The position numbers and the translations under genes were made by a program. Below are positions 21,637 to 32,431 of a DNA stretch of 64,000 nucleotides, in pieces; within the stretch, counting starts at the first letter, position 1; each line of letters begins with the position of its first letter. The stretch is from Zopfochytrium polystomum (taxonomy: Eukaryota > Chytridiomycota > Chytridiomycetes > Chytridiales > Chytridiaceae). The notes under the pieces were generated by a model, which saw only the letters and a program-made list of their open reading frames with translations, ran no database searches and was not told the DNA's origin. The DNA lies in NCBI GenBank assembly GCA_025765615.1, contig JAIVFJ010000050.1, forward strand, positions 62,001 through 126,000, written 5' to 3'.

Positions 21637-22644
21637 CCAACAAGCATCGGTGATCGCGCCGTTAGCTCGGAGATCGACCCAGCCGCCCCTTCCGCTTCAC
21701 GTGGTCGAGACGATCTGCAGCTACGTCAGACGGTCTTTGTGGGGCAGACGTACGATCTACCGGCTGGCGACGCTATTTCGGCATGGAGCGATCGCCGCGG
21801 AAGTGCTCGTTCCAGTTGACCCACACAATACACGACACATCCTTAAACAGTTGAGACCGGGATGCCGTTTTCGATGCCTTCCGTTTACAGAATATTTCTA
21901 ATTGCCAGCTCTTTTTTCGAACAAAAATATATCAAAAATAGCTTGGACTGCTTCCCCTTTCTCCACCGTTACAACGCCGTCCCTGCGCAGTTCAGAAGTA
22001 GCTTCATTTCCGAGGCCTGCAGGTTAGGCGACGTCGATTCCCTTCGCTGGGCATTAGATTCAGGTTTGGCGTTGGGGGTGCACGTTCCAAATGCAATGGA
22101 CATTGCTTCGCTCCACGGTCATGTGCCAGTTCTGGAATGGTGGCTGCACAGCGGTCTTGACATCAGGTATTCTCTTACGATGGACCTTGCGAGCTCGAAA
22201 GGGCACTGTGACGTGCTTCAATGGTGGAAGGACAGCGGGCTGGAAATCTCGTACACGAAAAATACGATGGACAAAACGAGTGAACTTGGGCACATCGCTG
22301 TTCTCCAGTGGTGGAAGGACAGCGGTCTACCTCTGAAATACACAGCAGACGCAATGGATTGGGCGAGCTACAGACAACGGTTCGATGTTCTTCAGTGGTG
22401 GCTGGACAGTGGACTGCGACTGGAGTTTACGCTGCGTTCAGTTCTCTTCGCCAGGAACAATCAGCACAGTGAGGTGCTTCAGTGGTGGAAAGAGAGCGAC
22501 CTGCTCCGTTCTGCCGCAGTGAGAGAGGGACTGCGATCAAGGGCGTACTTGCAATCGTGGAATATCTCTGAGATTGATGAAAAGTGGATTCGTCAGTTCA
22601 GTTCTCTAAAATCTCATAATTCGTCTTCATGTGTTCTTTGTTGA
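21626..22644 (+). CDS. QWW-repeat protein, short form (319 aa)
   Basis: Exon 1 (21626-21849) and exon 2 (21909-22644) join through a 59-bp intron in phase 2, giving exactly 320 codons. The N-terminus (PLPLHVVETICSYVRRSLWG...RLATLF) is a diverged form of the family F-box-like helix bundle. About six ankyrin-like repeats of 27-28 residues follow, for example AMDIASLHGHVPVLEWWLHS and TMDKTSELGHIAVLQWWKDS. The consensus is AMDxASxxGHxxVLQWWKDSGLxLKYT. The C-terminus lacks the RKFLEDWIxEIF tail of the long members and ends with a unique SEIDEKWIRQFSS stretch. Function unknown; repeat scaffold plus possible F-box suggests protein-protein recognition. It is the most divergent intact member here. Confidence 0.8.
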
Positions 22645-22727
22645 CCTCGAAAAAAAAGAAAGAAAAAAAAATACACGCTCTGGTTGCCGCTCACATAAAG
22701 TGGCGAGCCCAAACTTCCTTCCCGACC

Positions 22728-23206
22728 TCAAAACCTCTCAGCAAACGGTCGCAAGTCCATCTCTTGGGTCTATTGAAAACACACATGAGCTTGCTGTCCA
22801 CACAAACAAAACAGGACAGGAAGAGCAAAACGGGACTAATCCAACTCACCCACGCCGACCTATCCTGCTCCGCCGCATACACATACGCGCGCGCGACGGA
22901 CTCTGGTTCGATCCGCGAGTGCTCGACCGTCGCAGGCCCGAGAACCCTGTCAACTTTCTCGCCGGCAACGAGCCCCTCCATAACGGCGTGCACGACGTGG
23001 ACGCCGCGCGGGCCAAACTCGCGGGCGAGGGACTGGGAGAGTGCGCGGATCGCAAACTTTTGGGCGGCGAAGGTGGAGAACTCGCGGGCCAGGAGGGCGA
23101 CGGCGTGGCCACGGGCGGCGAACGCGCGGGCAACGGCGGCGCCGATGCCGGGGCCGACGCCGGCGACGACGGCGAGGGTTTGCTGGGTGGCGGAGGCGGT
23201 GGTCAT
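22728..23206 (-). CDS. Short-chain dehydrogenase/reductase, internally deleted
   Basis: Exon 1 (23206-22850) and exon 2 (22760-22728) splice at GTGAGT/AAGAG in phase 0 to give 129 residues. It starts MTTASATQQTLAVVAGVGPG with the Rossmann glycine motif GVGPGIG, then jumps straight from ALLAR to EFSTFAAQKFAIRALSQSLA, the helix that carries the SDR active-site Lys (the Tyr position is not Tyr). Normal members are about 240 residues, so roughly 110 residues (strands beta2 to beta5, NAG motif, catalytic Ser) are missing with the frame intact. The C-terminus ends MDLRPFAERF, as in full-length relatives. The enzyme is probably inactive; an in-frame deletion that preserves splicing and both ends is odd. 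Confidence 0.75.
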
Positions 23207-23334
23207 TCGTGTCACGAGCGCAGCAAACAACAATATAACATTTGGTGGATTGCGGACCCTTCCTCGTCAACCGTCTGACAAATCCACTTTGACGCGCTAA
23301 CGAAAGTCGCCGTCCGGCGCGCCGAGCTGCGGAG

Positions 23335-23571
23335 ATGTCCCCCTCCAGCAAAACCAAGTCCCCACGTCCCTCGGCCGCCGTGATTGCCACCGCTACGGGA
23401 ACTGTGCACGCTCCGACTCGCACGCTTCGACTACTTCCACTGTCACTGCAAGTCGCAGCCGGCCCGAGCAAGTCCACTGCTATCGCATCCTTCCACAGGA
23501 ACAATGGATCCTCCAGCTGCGAGTCTGTTAACTCTTTTCTTATGTGCGTACGGAATGGGGACTCGGAGTAG
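23335..23571 (+). other. Open frame of unknown status between SDR and QWW pseudogene
   Basis: A 78-codon ATG frame (MSPSSKTKSPRPSAAVIATA...) starts 129 bp from the divergent SDR start. Ser/Thr/Ala-rich with no motif. It may be the first exon of a lost gene or chance. Confidence 0.2.
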
Positions 23572-23596
23572 TTTCTGTTACTTGTATGGCCAATTC

Positions 23597-24279
23597 TCAT
23601 GGGCGAAGCCAGCAACAATGGACACATTGACGTGCTGCAGTGGTGGGAGGACACCGAAATCGTCCTTGACAGAGTCTACTCACGAATGGCAGTGACGGAT
23701 GCTTCTGAAAATGGGCATCTTGACGTTCTTCAGTGGTGGAGGGACAGTGGACTGACCTTGCATTCAGTGAATTTGGCGATGAAGACGATTCCGTCCCTAT
23801 CAATGCAGCGTCTCGAGCTGGGCAGGTTAATGTCCTTGAGTGGTGGAAAGAGAGTGCTTCGGCCCCTGAGTTCACGGACCAAGCTGTGGATGAATTTTGG
23901 ACGAATTTGACGTTCACAGAGCGGCCGATCGACGTAGCCAGCAGAAATTGCCACATTGCAGCTCTCAAATGTGGAAATACAGTGGCTTGGAGCTGTAATA
24001 CTCCAGCGATGCGATGGATATTGCCGATGAAACTTGGTTGGATGAAGCTTGCCAATTGCTAACAATTTTTGGCTGCCTCCCTTGGTGGAAAGCAAGTGGA
24101 CTCGAGCTGAAATCCTCTGAAGACGCTTTTACGAGCTCGGACCTGGAAGTTTTGCAGTTTTGAAAGCAAATGATCTGCGTCCAAAGACTGCCTTTCAGAT
24201 CCCTGCAAGGTTCTACAATGATCTTCAGCTGCATGATCGTCGGAAGTTACTGGAGGATTGGATTTCGGAGATATTCTAG
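23597..24279 (+). pseudogene. QWW-repeat pseudogene, 5'-truncated
   Basis: The plus strand carries repeats in shifting frames: NNGHIDVLQWWEDTEIVLD, ENGHLDVLQWWRDSGLTL, then (frame change) AGQVNVLEWWKESASAPEFT and ERPIDVASRNCHIAAL. The C-terminal block LPWWKASGLELKSS / AFTSSDLEVLQF is broken by a TGA, and the family tail EDWISEIF ends at 24279. The F-box-like N-terminus and several central repeats are missing. It lies head-to-tail immediately upstream of the intact QWW gene at 24.5 kb, so it is likely the remnant of a tandem duplicate. Confidence 0.85.
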
Positions 24280-24508
24280 TGTTCACGTGTGTCAACAGTC
24301 GCTGGTCAATATTTAGCCACTTAATAAACAATTTTGCCAGAGAAACTGAGTTTATTTGGCTTTGGGGGGGAAGGGACTTCGCAAAAATAGGCGAAGGGAC
24401 TGTTGCGCCTTGTCACAAACATCGTATTTGGTCTGCCTGGACGGCGCAGTCATAGTTGGAGGGACAGATTTTGTGTCTCCTCCACCACGTTTGATCGATC
24501 TCCCAACC

Positions 24509-26188
24509 ATGCAAGCCAGCCTCCCAGCCCACGCCGTCCAGATCGTCTGCCGCTATCTGCCCGCCAAGGAAGCGATCCACCTTTCGACACTGTTTCGACT
24601 ACGCCAGGTGCAAGCCCGTTCCTATCTCAAGCTCTTTCCACGTCCATTCGCAGAGGCCAGCGAACGTGGGCCCGTCGATCTGCTGGACTTGTTGCTGCAG
24701 CACCACTGCGCGCCAATTTCGGACGTATGGGAGGCGCTATCCCGTGCGAGCGGTCGTGGACACGTTACAGTCCTCCAGTGGTGGAAGGAAAGCGGCGTAG
24801 ACCTGTCGATCGTGACGTTTGACGACGAGAATGGGGAGAACTGCAATCTTCCCATGGACGCAGCCAGCGAAAACGGACACGTTCAAGTGCTGCAGTGGTG
24901 GAAGGACAGTGGAATCGAGCTCGACAGGTTCTACTCCGGCCTGGCATTGGAGCTGGCTTCCGCAGAAGGACATATTTGCGTTCTGCACTGGTGGAGAGAC
25001 AGCGGGCTCGACTTGTTAAAGCCTGTTCCTGTTGACGCGTTCGACATCGACGAAGAGGAGTTGCTTCCCCTCGACAGCGCGTCCCGCGGGGGTTATGTGC
25101 CCGTCCTTCAGTGGTGGAAGGAGAGTGGTCTGGTTCCAGAGTATACGGACAAAGCCATGGACGGCGCGAGTATGAATGGCCATGTTGCAGTGTTGCAATG
25201 GTGGAAGGAGAGCAGATACCAACTGAAATTCACGAAGAGGGCAATTAATCAAGCCAGCAAAAAGGGCCATGCTGCAGTTTTGGAATGGTGGAAAGCCAGC
25301 AGCCTGGAGCTCAAATACTCCAACAATGCTATTGACGGTGCAGCTGCAGCTGGCTTTTTGGAAGTCTTGAGTTGGTGGAAAAACAGTGGACTCGAGTTGA
25401 AGTATTGCGATGCGATGGACCTTGCAAGTGAGAATGGACATGTCAAAGTCCTGGAGTGGTGGTTGCTGAATGGTTTGAAGCCCATATACAGCGCAGACGC
25501 AGTGGATGGCGCAAGCGCAGAAGGTCATGTTTCAGTCCTCCAATGGTGGGATGCAAGCCCCTTTGAGTTGAAATACTCTGCCGTAGCAATGGACTCCGCA
25601 AGCTTCTTCTGTCGCTTGCAAGTTTTGGACTGGTGGAAAAATAGCAGACACAGTCTCCGGTACACCAACCGTGCCCTTGATGGCGCATACATGGAATGCC
25701 ATGTACCTGTCCTGGCGTGGTGGCGAGCAAGTGGCCTGAAGCTGGAGTTCACAAAAAACGCTGTTGATTCTGCAAGCAAAACAGGCAACTTAGCGATTCT
25801 TCGGTGGTGGGGCAAGAGCAGACTGGCACTGAAGTATACATCTGCGGCAATGGATGGTGCTTCAGTTGCAGGCTACACTGATGTACTGCAATGGTGGAAG
25901 GATAGCGGCTTCCCGCTGGAATATTCTGCCAGAGCATTGGATGACGCTTGCAAGCCTAGCAATTTGCAAACCGTCTTCAAAACTCTTCTGTGGTGGAAAG
26001 CAAGTGGACTCGAGCTTAAATATTCTCAAAATGCGTTTACAAACGCGAACCTGGAGGTTTTGCAGTTTATGAAAGCAAATGGTCTGAATCCAAAGACTGC
26101 CTTTCGGCTTCCCGCAAAGTTCTACAATCAGCCTGAGTTGCATGATCAACGGAAGTTTCTGGAGGATTGGATCGCGGAAATATTCTAA
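24509..26188 (+). CDS. QWW-repeat protein, long form (559 aa), intronless
   Basis: One uninterrupted frame starts at the ATG at 24509 (MQASLPAHAVQIVCRYLPAK), chosen because all relatives begin at this point. Residues 1-45 form an F-box-like helix pair ending STLFRLRQVQARS. About 15 tandem repeats of mostly 28-29 residues follow. The consensus is AMDxASxxGHVxVLQWWKxSGLELKYSxx, spaced like ankyrin repeats (the Asp-x-Ala-Ser and GH positions match ankyrin TPLHxAA and GH) but with a conserved Trp-Trp pair. Two repeats carry acidic insertions (FDDENGEN; DIDEEE). The conserved tail is NQPELHDQRKFLEDWIAEIF. Family function unknown. No signal peptide or TM; probably intracellular. Confidence 0.88.
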   Translation: MQASLPAHAVQIVCRYLPAKEAIHLSTLFRLRQVQARSYLKLFPRPFAEASERGPVDLLDLLLQHHCAPISDVWEALSRASGRGHVTVLQWWKESGVDLSIVTFDDENGENCNLPMDAASENGHVQVLQWWKDSGIELDRFYSGLALELASAEGHICVLHWWRDSGLDLLKPVPVDAFDIDEEELLPLDSASRGGYVPVLQWWKESGLVPEYTDKAMDGASMNGHVAVLQWWKESRYQLKFTKRAINQASKKGHAAVLEWWKASSLELKYSNNAIDGAAAAGFLEVLSWWKNSGLELKYCDAMDLASENGHVKVLEWWLLNGLKPIYSADAVDGASAEGHVSVLQWWDASPFELKYSAVAMDSASFFCRLQVLDWWKNSRHSLRYTNRALDGAYMECHVPVLAWWRASGLKLEFTKNAVDSASKTGNLAILRWWGKSRLALKYTSAAMDGASVAGYTDVLQWWKDSGFPLEYSARALDDACKPSNLQTVFKTLLWWKASGLELKYSQNAFTNANLEVLQFMKANGLNPKTAFRLPAKFYNQPELHDQRKFLEDWIAEIF

Positions 26189-26379
26189 CCTTGGCGTGTT
26201 TTCAACGGTTGCTGTCCCCAATTTCGCTTTTACAATAAAGAATCAGTGGTAGGGGCCGGCCCACCATTAGCGGTAGCATCACGAGCGCACAAGCGCAACA
26301 CCGCCAGCCAACGAAAGAAACCGGAGGATCGATCGAAAAGAGAAGGCAGTTTCAAAGATGTCCCACCGAAGCCTCTTTA

Positions 26380-26894
26380 CTAAAAGAGTGTTCCAAACGT
26401 CCCGAGGAAGGGAAATTGCGGAAGAAAGGACTCTTGCCAGCAACATGGTGCCGATGCAGGATCGTCTCCGCTTCTAGAGCCAACGTCCTTGGTCACATCT
26501 TCGAGCTGTTGTCGGCGCTGCTCGTACTCCGTCCGCCCCTCAAGGAAGACTGGCTCTGCAAGCCGTAGCTGCATTGGTGGCGAAGAGTGTGAATTGAACT
26601 GAAAGGCCGTGGGGATGTCAACTGCTGGGGATCCGGCCATGAGAGCTGCGCTCGCGACAAAGTCATTACGTAGTCAAGCCGCGATGTTTGGATTGTGGAC
26701 AATTTGTGAAGGCGACGGAATGGTTGGAGACCCGCGCTGGTTGCGTTGCGGCAAAATACCTTTGCAGACAGCGGCTGTTGCGGCATGACGGACGCGAGCG
26801 GCGACAAGATGATGAGGAACCATACTTTAATGGCCACAAACCCGGGGAGACGTTTAATATCTTTGCCGCGTGCCTGCCGCTTGAAAAGAGACAT
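26380..26894 (-). CDS. Possible small secreted protein, two exons
   Basis: The minus-strand frame from 26894 (MSLFKRQARGKDIKRLPGFV, then the hydrophobic stretch KVWFLIILSPLASV) ends at a donor GTATTT near 26756. Following an acceptor GCGCAG near 26644, a frame reads LRLAEPVFLEGRTEYEQRRQ and ends FGTLF at 26380. The phases of the two do not agree in the simplest splice. No family recognised. Weak evidence. Confidence 0.2.
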
Positions 26895-27189
26895 ACCATT
26901 TCAATCTCCAGGTTGCGGGCAGGTTATTGGCAGGTGGCGCGCGTCGCGGCCGACCCGCTATAGCTAGCCAAGGACATGCAAACGCGTCTTGGTATGCAGG
27001 GCTACGCCCTTTCCTTCGGTCTTGTCGCTCAGTTTTCTTCCAGTTTCGTGCGATCACTGACCTCGTTTCGATTAAGTAATCGTCAGCCAGCTCGCCGTCG
27101 GATGCTAAATACATAATTGGAGCAATGCAATTTGCCCCCTGTCGGTGGGACTGGTCAAAGATCGCAGCGAAAGGAGATCGGCACGATTC

Positions 27190-27990
27190 AACTCAACTTC
27201 CGTGGAGTGCTGAAATACCCCAGCAGTGCGATGGACAGTGTTGCTTTGGTGGAAAAGCCGTGGACTGGAGTTGAAGTTTACTCATTCCCTGGACTATGCA
27301 GGCAAGAATGGATTGGTTCTGGATGCTGAACGGTCGGGAGCCCATTTACAGTGAAAAGACAATGGATTACGCAAGCAGCCGAGGGTCATGTTTCAGTTCT
27401 CCAATGGCGGGAGGCAAGTTGCTTGGATTTGAAATATTCAGCCAGATCTTTGGATGTTGCGAGCAATTACAGTCGGACAGAAGTAGTTTTGGATTGGTGG
27501 AAAAACAGTTGGCACAGTCTCTTGCACACCAATGATACAATTGATGGCGCATCTTTGATGGGTAATATAGCCGTTCTGGAGTTGTGGCAAGCAAGTAGTT
27601 TGAAGCTGGAGTTTTCTCACGAAGCTGTCGGTTCTGCAAGCAAAGCAAGGAACTTGACGATTCTTCAGTGGTGGGGCAGAAACGGACTGAAACTAAAATA
27701 CACATCTGCAGAAATGGATGATGCTTTAGTTGCCGGCCATACAGATATACTGTGGAAGAATAGCGGCCTTGTGCTGAAATATTCCGCCCAAGCCTTGGGT
27801 TATGGCTGCGCTTTGCAAACCATCGTTTAAATCCTTCCATGGTGCAATGCAAGCAGATTCCAGCTGATATATTCTCAAAGGCGTTTACGAACGCGATTTT
27901 GAAAGCAAATGGTCTGCACTCAAAGACTGTCTTTCAGATTCCCGCAAGGCTCTACAATCAACCTCGGTTGCATGATCGACGAAAGTTTTT
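27190..27990 (+). pseudogene. QWW-repeat pseudogene fragment A
   Basis: The central and C-terminal part of a long-form QWW gene appears in several frames: AEGHVSVLQWREASCLDLKY, VVLDWWKNSWHSLLHTNDTI, NLTILQWWGRNGLKLKYTSA and the tail LYNQPRLHDRRKFLEDRE. A stop at 27830, frame changes and missing bases inside repeats (for example HTDILWKNSG, one Trp and Gln lost) show decay. The 5' half is absent. Confidence 0.85.
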
Positions 27991-28109
27991 GGAGGATCGC
28001 GAAGATAGTCAAGCTGTTTCACGCAGCGGACAAAGAGAAAATTTTCAGATTCACGCAAAAAGATATCAAGTCTTCAGATTTCACCCACGTCGCCGCCAAC
28101 TTGGACGGC

Positions 28110-28539
28110 AAAAGATGTTGCGAGCGCCAACGGTCATGTTTCAGTTCTCCAATGGCGGGACGCAAGTACCCGCAATTCTACAGTGGTGGGGCAGGTGCAG
28201 ACTGGAACTGAAATACGTCTGCAGCAATGGACGATGCTTCAGCTGCAGGCCATACTTATGCACTGCAATGGTGGAAGGCCTTGTGCTGCAGTATTGGATG
28301 ACACCTCCCAATTCCAAACTGTCTACAAGACTTCCGTGGTGGAAAGCAAGTGGTCCAGAGCTCAAATATTCTCAAAGTGCGTTCACAAATTCGAACCTGG
28401 AAGTTTTGCGGGTTTTGAAAGCAAACGGTTTTGCACCGAAAGACTGCCTTTCAGATTCCCGCAAAGTTTTACAATCAACCCAAGTTGTTCGTTTGTCGCA
28501 GGTGTCTGGAAGGATTGGATCACGGAAATGTTCTAATCT
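28110..28539 (+). pseudogene. QWW-repeat pseudogene fragment B
   Basis: A second C-terminal fragment lies directly downstream of fragment A and is related to it. It has the block GCGAGCGCCAACGGTCATG (ASANGH), scrambled repeats, then frames corresponding to AFTNSNLEVL and KANG, and a tail ending KDWITEMF at about 28536. Frame shifts are frequent. It is a tandem partial duplicate. Confidence 0.8.
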
Positions 28540-28756
28540 TTACGTGTTTCCAACATTCGCTGTTCCCTTTCGGCCTGGGATATGACGGAATGAATCTTTC
28601 GGTCATAATGAAGGAAGGTATGAAGACGAAGCTGTGGACAACGAAAAGCAGCGGGTGTGTGTATCAGGTCTGCGTAGTCTGCTGAATGTTCCGGCAAGCC
28701 CGTTGGTGCGAGGTGGAACAAAAATTTTCACCCTTTTTTCCGATCAAAACCAAGAA

Positions 28757-30529
28757 ATGTCTTTGCCGCCGACCCAGCAGACCTCAACAGCAACCCCACG
28801 AGCTGCCGCCGGCACCACTGCCGCCGCCGCCAGCTTGGACGTCGGGGGCGGCGATGGCCGCCGCGGCAGCGAGCCGCCGTACTCGAAGCGGGTGCTGATT
28901 TCTTTCGGCGCATCGCTGCTCTGCATGGTAGAGGGTGCCTCATCCTGCCGCCAATACCGCCCTTCGCCCTAACCACGCCCCCCGATCGCCGCAAACGCAG
29001 CTGTCCGCCGGGACGATCTACCTCTTCTCCGCCTACGCCCCCGATCTCGCCCGGCACCTCAGCCTGACGCAGACCGAAGTCAACATCGTGGCCTCCGTCG
29101 GCGGGTACGGGATGTACCTCGCTGGGCCCGTCACGGGCTACATCGCCGACAACACGGCGATCCGGCCGCTGGTGCTGGTGTCGGCGGTGTTTCTCGCCAC
29201 GGGGTACTTTGGCATGGCGTGGACGTACTCGGGGTTCTTCCCCTGGGCCGCCGTGTTGTCGCTGAGCGTCTTTTACGGCTTTGTCGGGCTCGGATCGTCG
29301 GGCGTTTGTAACGCTGTGAGTTTTGTGTGTGGTTTCTTGTCTTATCGACAAAACTGCGACGAAGCCTCTAACCTCGTTTTTGCGAGCAGACCCTTTCGGC
29401 GATCGTCCGCAACTTTCGCGCCAAAGACCGCGGCATGTCCGTCGGCCTCTCGCTCGCGTTCTTTGGCCTCTCTGCTTTCTTCTTTTCGCAAATCAGCTCG
29501 CTCTTCATGTCCAAGGGGGACCCGCCGATGCTCGACACGTACAGCTACCTCGAAGTCGTCGGGCTGATCGTCGGCGGACTGCCGCTGCTGTGTTCGCTCG
29601 TCCTGGTCGACAACAAGACCGCCGAGCGGCCCGCAGCGGCCGCGATCCGCCGAACGACGACGGCGCCGGCGTCCGAGACGGACTCTCTGCTTCCAACGAC
29701 TTCCCCGTCTTCCTCACACACCGCGCAGCCAGCACCCTCCGCCGCCGCCTCGCGTAGCACCTTCAGCCCCCCCTTCGTCCGCTCCCTCGACGGTCTCCTC
29801 CTCCTCCTCACCTTCCTCCTCGCCGCTGGCCCCGGGCTCATGTACATCAACAACATTGGCACCGTGGTCGACACCCTCACCCCCCCCAGCACCGACTCCA
29901 CCCCCGCTCGCCGCCTCCAAGTCAGCCTGATCTCGATCTTCAACTGCCTGGGCCGGATCCTGATGGGCGTCCTCTCGGACGTGCTTTCTTCGCGGTTCGG
30001 TGTCCCGCGGATGTACGGCCTCGCCGTCGGCGTGGGGTTGATTGGCGTCGCGCACGCCGGGGTGGCCGGGTTTGCGACGGATTTGGCCGGGGTTACGGTG
30101 TGCACGGTGGTGATGGGGCTCGGGTACGGGTCGATGTTTGCGGCGTTTCCGGCGATTGTGAGCTTGCTGTTTGGCGCGAGCGGTTTCGGGTCGAATTGGG
30201 GGTAATGGTGCTACTTTCTTTTTTTATTTTTATTTTTATTTTTTTTTGTTGTTTCGATCTTTGGAGCTAAAACCGCCCCTCTCCTTTCTCTCTTGCATGC
30301 CCGAATCTGCTCACTCAGATGGTTCCAGCTTGCGCCCGCGCTGGGCGGGCAGCTGTGCAACATCCTTTTCGGAGCCATCGTCGACCGCGCCCGGTCCGAC
30401 GGGTGCAGCGGTCCCGCGTGCTACAGCAAAGCGTTCTACATCACGGCCGGCGCAGCGTTGGGCAGCTCGCTCCTCATGCTGATCGTGGAGCGTTTGCGGC
30501 GGCGCCGGTTGAGTCGGGCAAGAGAATAA
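28757..30529 (+). CDS. MFS transporter, Mch1-like (monocarboxylate-permease-like)
   Basis: Exons 28757-28927, 29001-29315, 29390-30201 and 30319-30529 splice cleanly to 502 residues. After a low-complexity N-terminus comes TM1 with LSAGTIYLFSAYAPDLARHL and LTQTEVNIVASVGGYGMYLA, the signature segment of fungal Mch1-type MFS proteins. Further helices follow, with a long cytosolic loop around residues 275-315 (Ser/Thr-rich) between the two six-helix halves. TM7 is DGLLLLLTFLLAAGPGLMYI, and the DRxGR-like loop reads FNCLGRILMGVLSDVL. A short basic tail ends the protein. Mch1 of yeast is a vacuolar membrane protein without a proven substrate, and the substrate here is unknown. Introns are phase 0, 0 and 2. 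Confidence 0.85.
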
Positions 30530-31024
30530 TGGGTGTGTTCCAGGTTTTTTAAATATTTTTTTCAATCTCGTTGTGCCGGGATGCTTTGTGTGCAACGAGT
30601 GGTTGGATGAGGAGGGCATGTGCTGTCGCAGATTAAACAATGATATTGAAACGGGCCCTGCATTTATTTGATGTGCGCTATTGTGACCGCGGGCTTACGC
30701 GGAGGACTCCGATACTGCTAAGTGTAGTGGACGCCCTCTCCTTATCGGGGTAAGGACTTGCTTGAGAGGAAGCGGGATGGAGAGGCGGGTTGTCGCGAAA
30801 GTAGGCGCAGTCGTGTTTTGGAGCGAGTGCGGCTTGTGAGGTCTTGGCGCCGGGAATTGAAGGCGCTGCAATTGACGGACTCGGTTCTAAAAGTAGAAGT
30901 GTTGCTCGGTTGGCGGCGTTGTTGTGGGGCGAAAGCAGGAAAAATTTTCCTCCTTTTGCAGCGGCATTGGGAGGGAGACAGACTCCGAGACCTCGAGAAA
31001 GAAAAAAAAAGGAAAGAGAGAGAG
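30530..31024. other. Intergenic MFS / glycoprotein
   Basis: No gene seen. It holds the MFS 3' flank and the glycoprotein promoter; the last about 20 bp before the start are GA-rich (GAAAGAGAGAGAG). Confidence 0.5.
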
Positions 31025-32431
31025 ATGCCTTCCCACCGACTCCTCTGTCTCACCGGCGCCGCCGCCGTCTCCGTCCTCCTTGTCGCCTCGGCCGGCTCCG
31101 CCGATGCCCAAGCCTGCGACGCCAACCAGCTTGCCGCCTGGGGCAACGCCGCCTCGGCCAACCCGGCCTGCGCAAACAACGACCAGTGCATCTGCGACCC
31201 GCGCGTCGGCACCAACTCGCCCTTCACAGAGGACCTGCTGCCCGCAGGCTGCGTCTCGTCCTGTGAGGACGGAGAGGGGGATTCTGGATGAACCTTTGCG
31301 TCGCTGATCCATCCTGCATTTTACCGACAACAGACCCGGACCCGCGTATCTGCCAGGGCTCCTTCCACAACGGCGGCTCCGATCCATGCAAGCCCCCCGA
31401 TTCGTCCCTGAGCAACGGGATCCTGCTGAACCAGATGGTCTACATCAAGGACCCCACGGTAAGACAGCGCCCCAATTTCTTCATTCCTTGCGATCCCAGC
31501 ACCTCGTTTTCCGACTGACCCCCCACCCCACCAGAACTTCTGCCTTCTGCTTCCGAACGACCAATCCAAGTACCTCAAGAACTGGTACTACGGCGGCAAC
31601 GGCAACCCCAAGCCGCCCAGCATCGTGCAGGCCGAAGGGTTTGTGCAGTCGTTCTGCGCCGGCTCGTACAAGCCAGACAAGTCCCGCACCCTGCCCGTCG
31701 GCGGCATCCGGTCCGCGCACGTCGTCGTCAACTTTACGACGTCCGGTGCGCGGTTCATCCAGATCTCTGGAACGATGGACTGCGGGGTTTTGAACATCAA
31801 CTGCCAGCAATCGTCGCCGGGCGCTTTTGACGACGGCGGTCAATGTGAGGCTAGACTCTTCATGGTGATTCGACAAAGTGGCTGACTCTTGAACCCCCCA
31901 GACGACACCTCGACCTTTGCGCAATGCGGCAAAGAGCCCTACTCCGGCGTCGACCCGTCTTCTCCCAACCCAAACACGCCCTTCTCGACCTTCAACCAGT
32001 ACGTCGAAAAAGCCGGCGACGGCATCTACTGCATGCGGATCTGCGAGGGCCCGGACTCCTCCTACGGCCTCGGCGACCCTCTCGGCCCCAACGCGCGCAC
32101 CCATGCCCCCTGCGACTCTTCCCAAGACACAAAGGGCTGCGAGTTCTGGAACGCAAACACGGGCGACGGGTTCGACATGATCGACGTCGTGACGGGGCAG
32201 AGCCAGACGTTCTCGGTGTCGCTGCCGCCGATCACCACGTCGACGACCAGCACCTCCAGCGCGGCAAAGACTTCAGCGACGGTGACCACGGGGTCCGGCG
32301 CGGCGGCGAGCCCGTCCGCGTCGACGTCGTCAAAGTCCGGGGCGGAGATGAGGGCGGTGGTGGCGGGCGTTGAGATGCTGGCGGGGGCCGCGGTCGCGGC
32401 GGTGGCGGGCGCTGCTCTGCTTGCGCTTTGA
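31025..32431 (+). CDS. Secreted GPI-anchored glycoprotein (fungal MAG-like)
   Basis: Exons 31025-31262, 31334-31458, 31535-31844 and 31902-32431 give 400 residues. The signal peptide MPSHRLLCLTGAAAVSVLLV is followed by a Cys-rich N-terminal domain (CDANQLAAWGNAASANPACA). The core resembles fungal macrophage-activating-glycoprotein-like proteins (VQSFCAGSY; ARFIQISGTMDCGVLNINC; GDGIYCMRICEGPD). A Ser/Thr-rich stalk ends in a hydrophobic tail typical of a GPI signal (AGAAVAAVAGAALLAL). Expected at the cell wall or surface; biochemical role unknown. A paralogue with identical exon lengths for exons 2 and 3 (125 and 310 nt) lies on the minus strand at 50.9-52.3 kb. Confidence 0.82.

Noticed and set aside
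24509..26188. Regular about 85-bp periodicity suggesting a DNA tandem repeat or CRISPR-like array
   Set aside because: The period is that of the 28-29-residue protein repeat; units vary in sequence as coding repeats do and there are no identical direct repeats with unique spacers.
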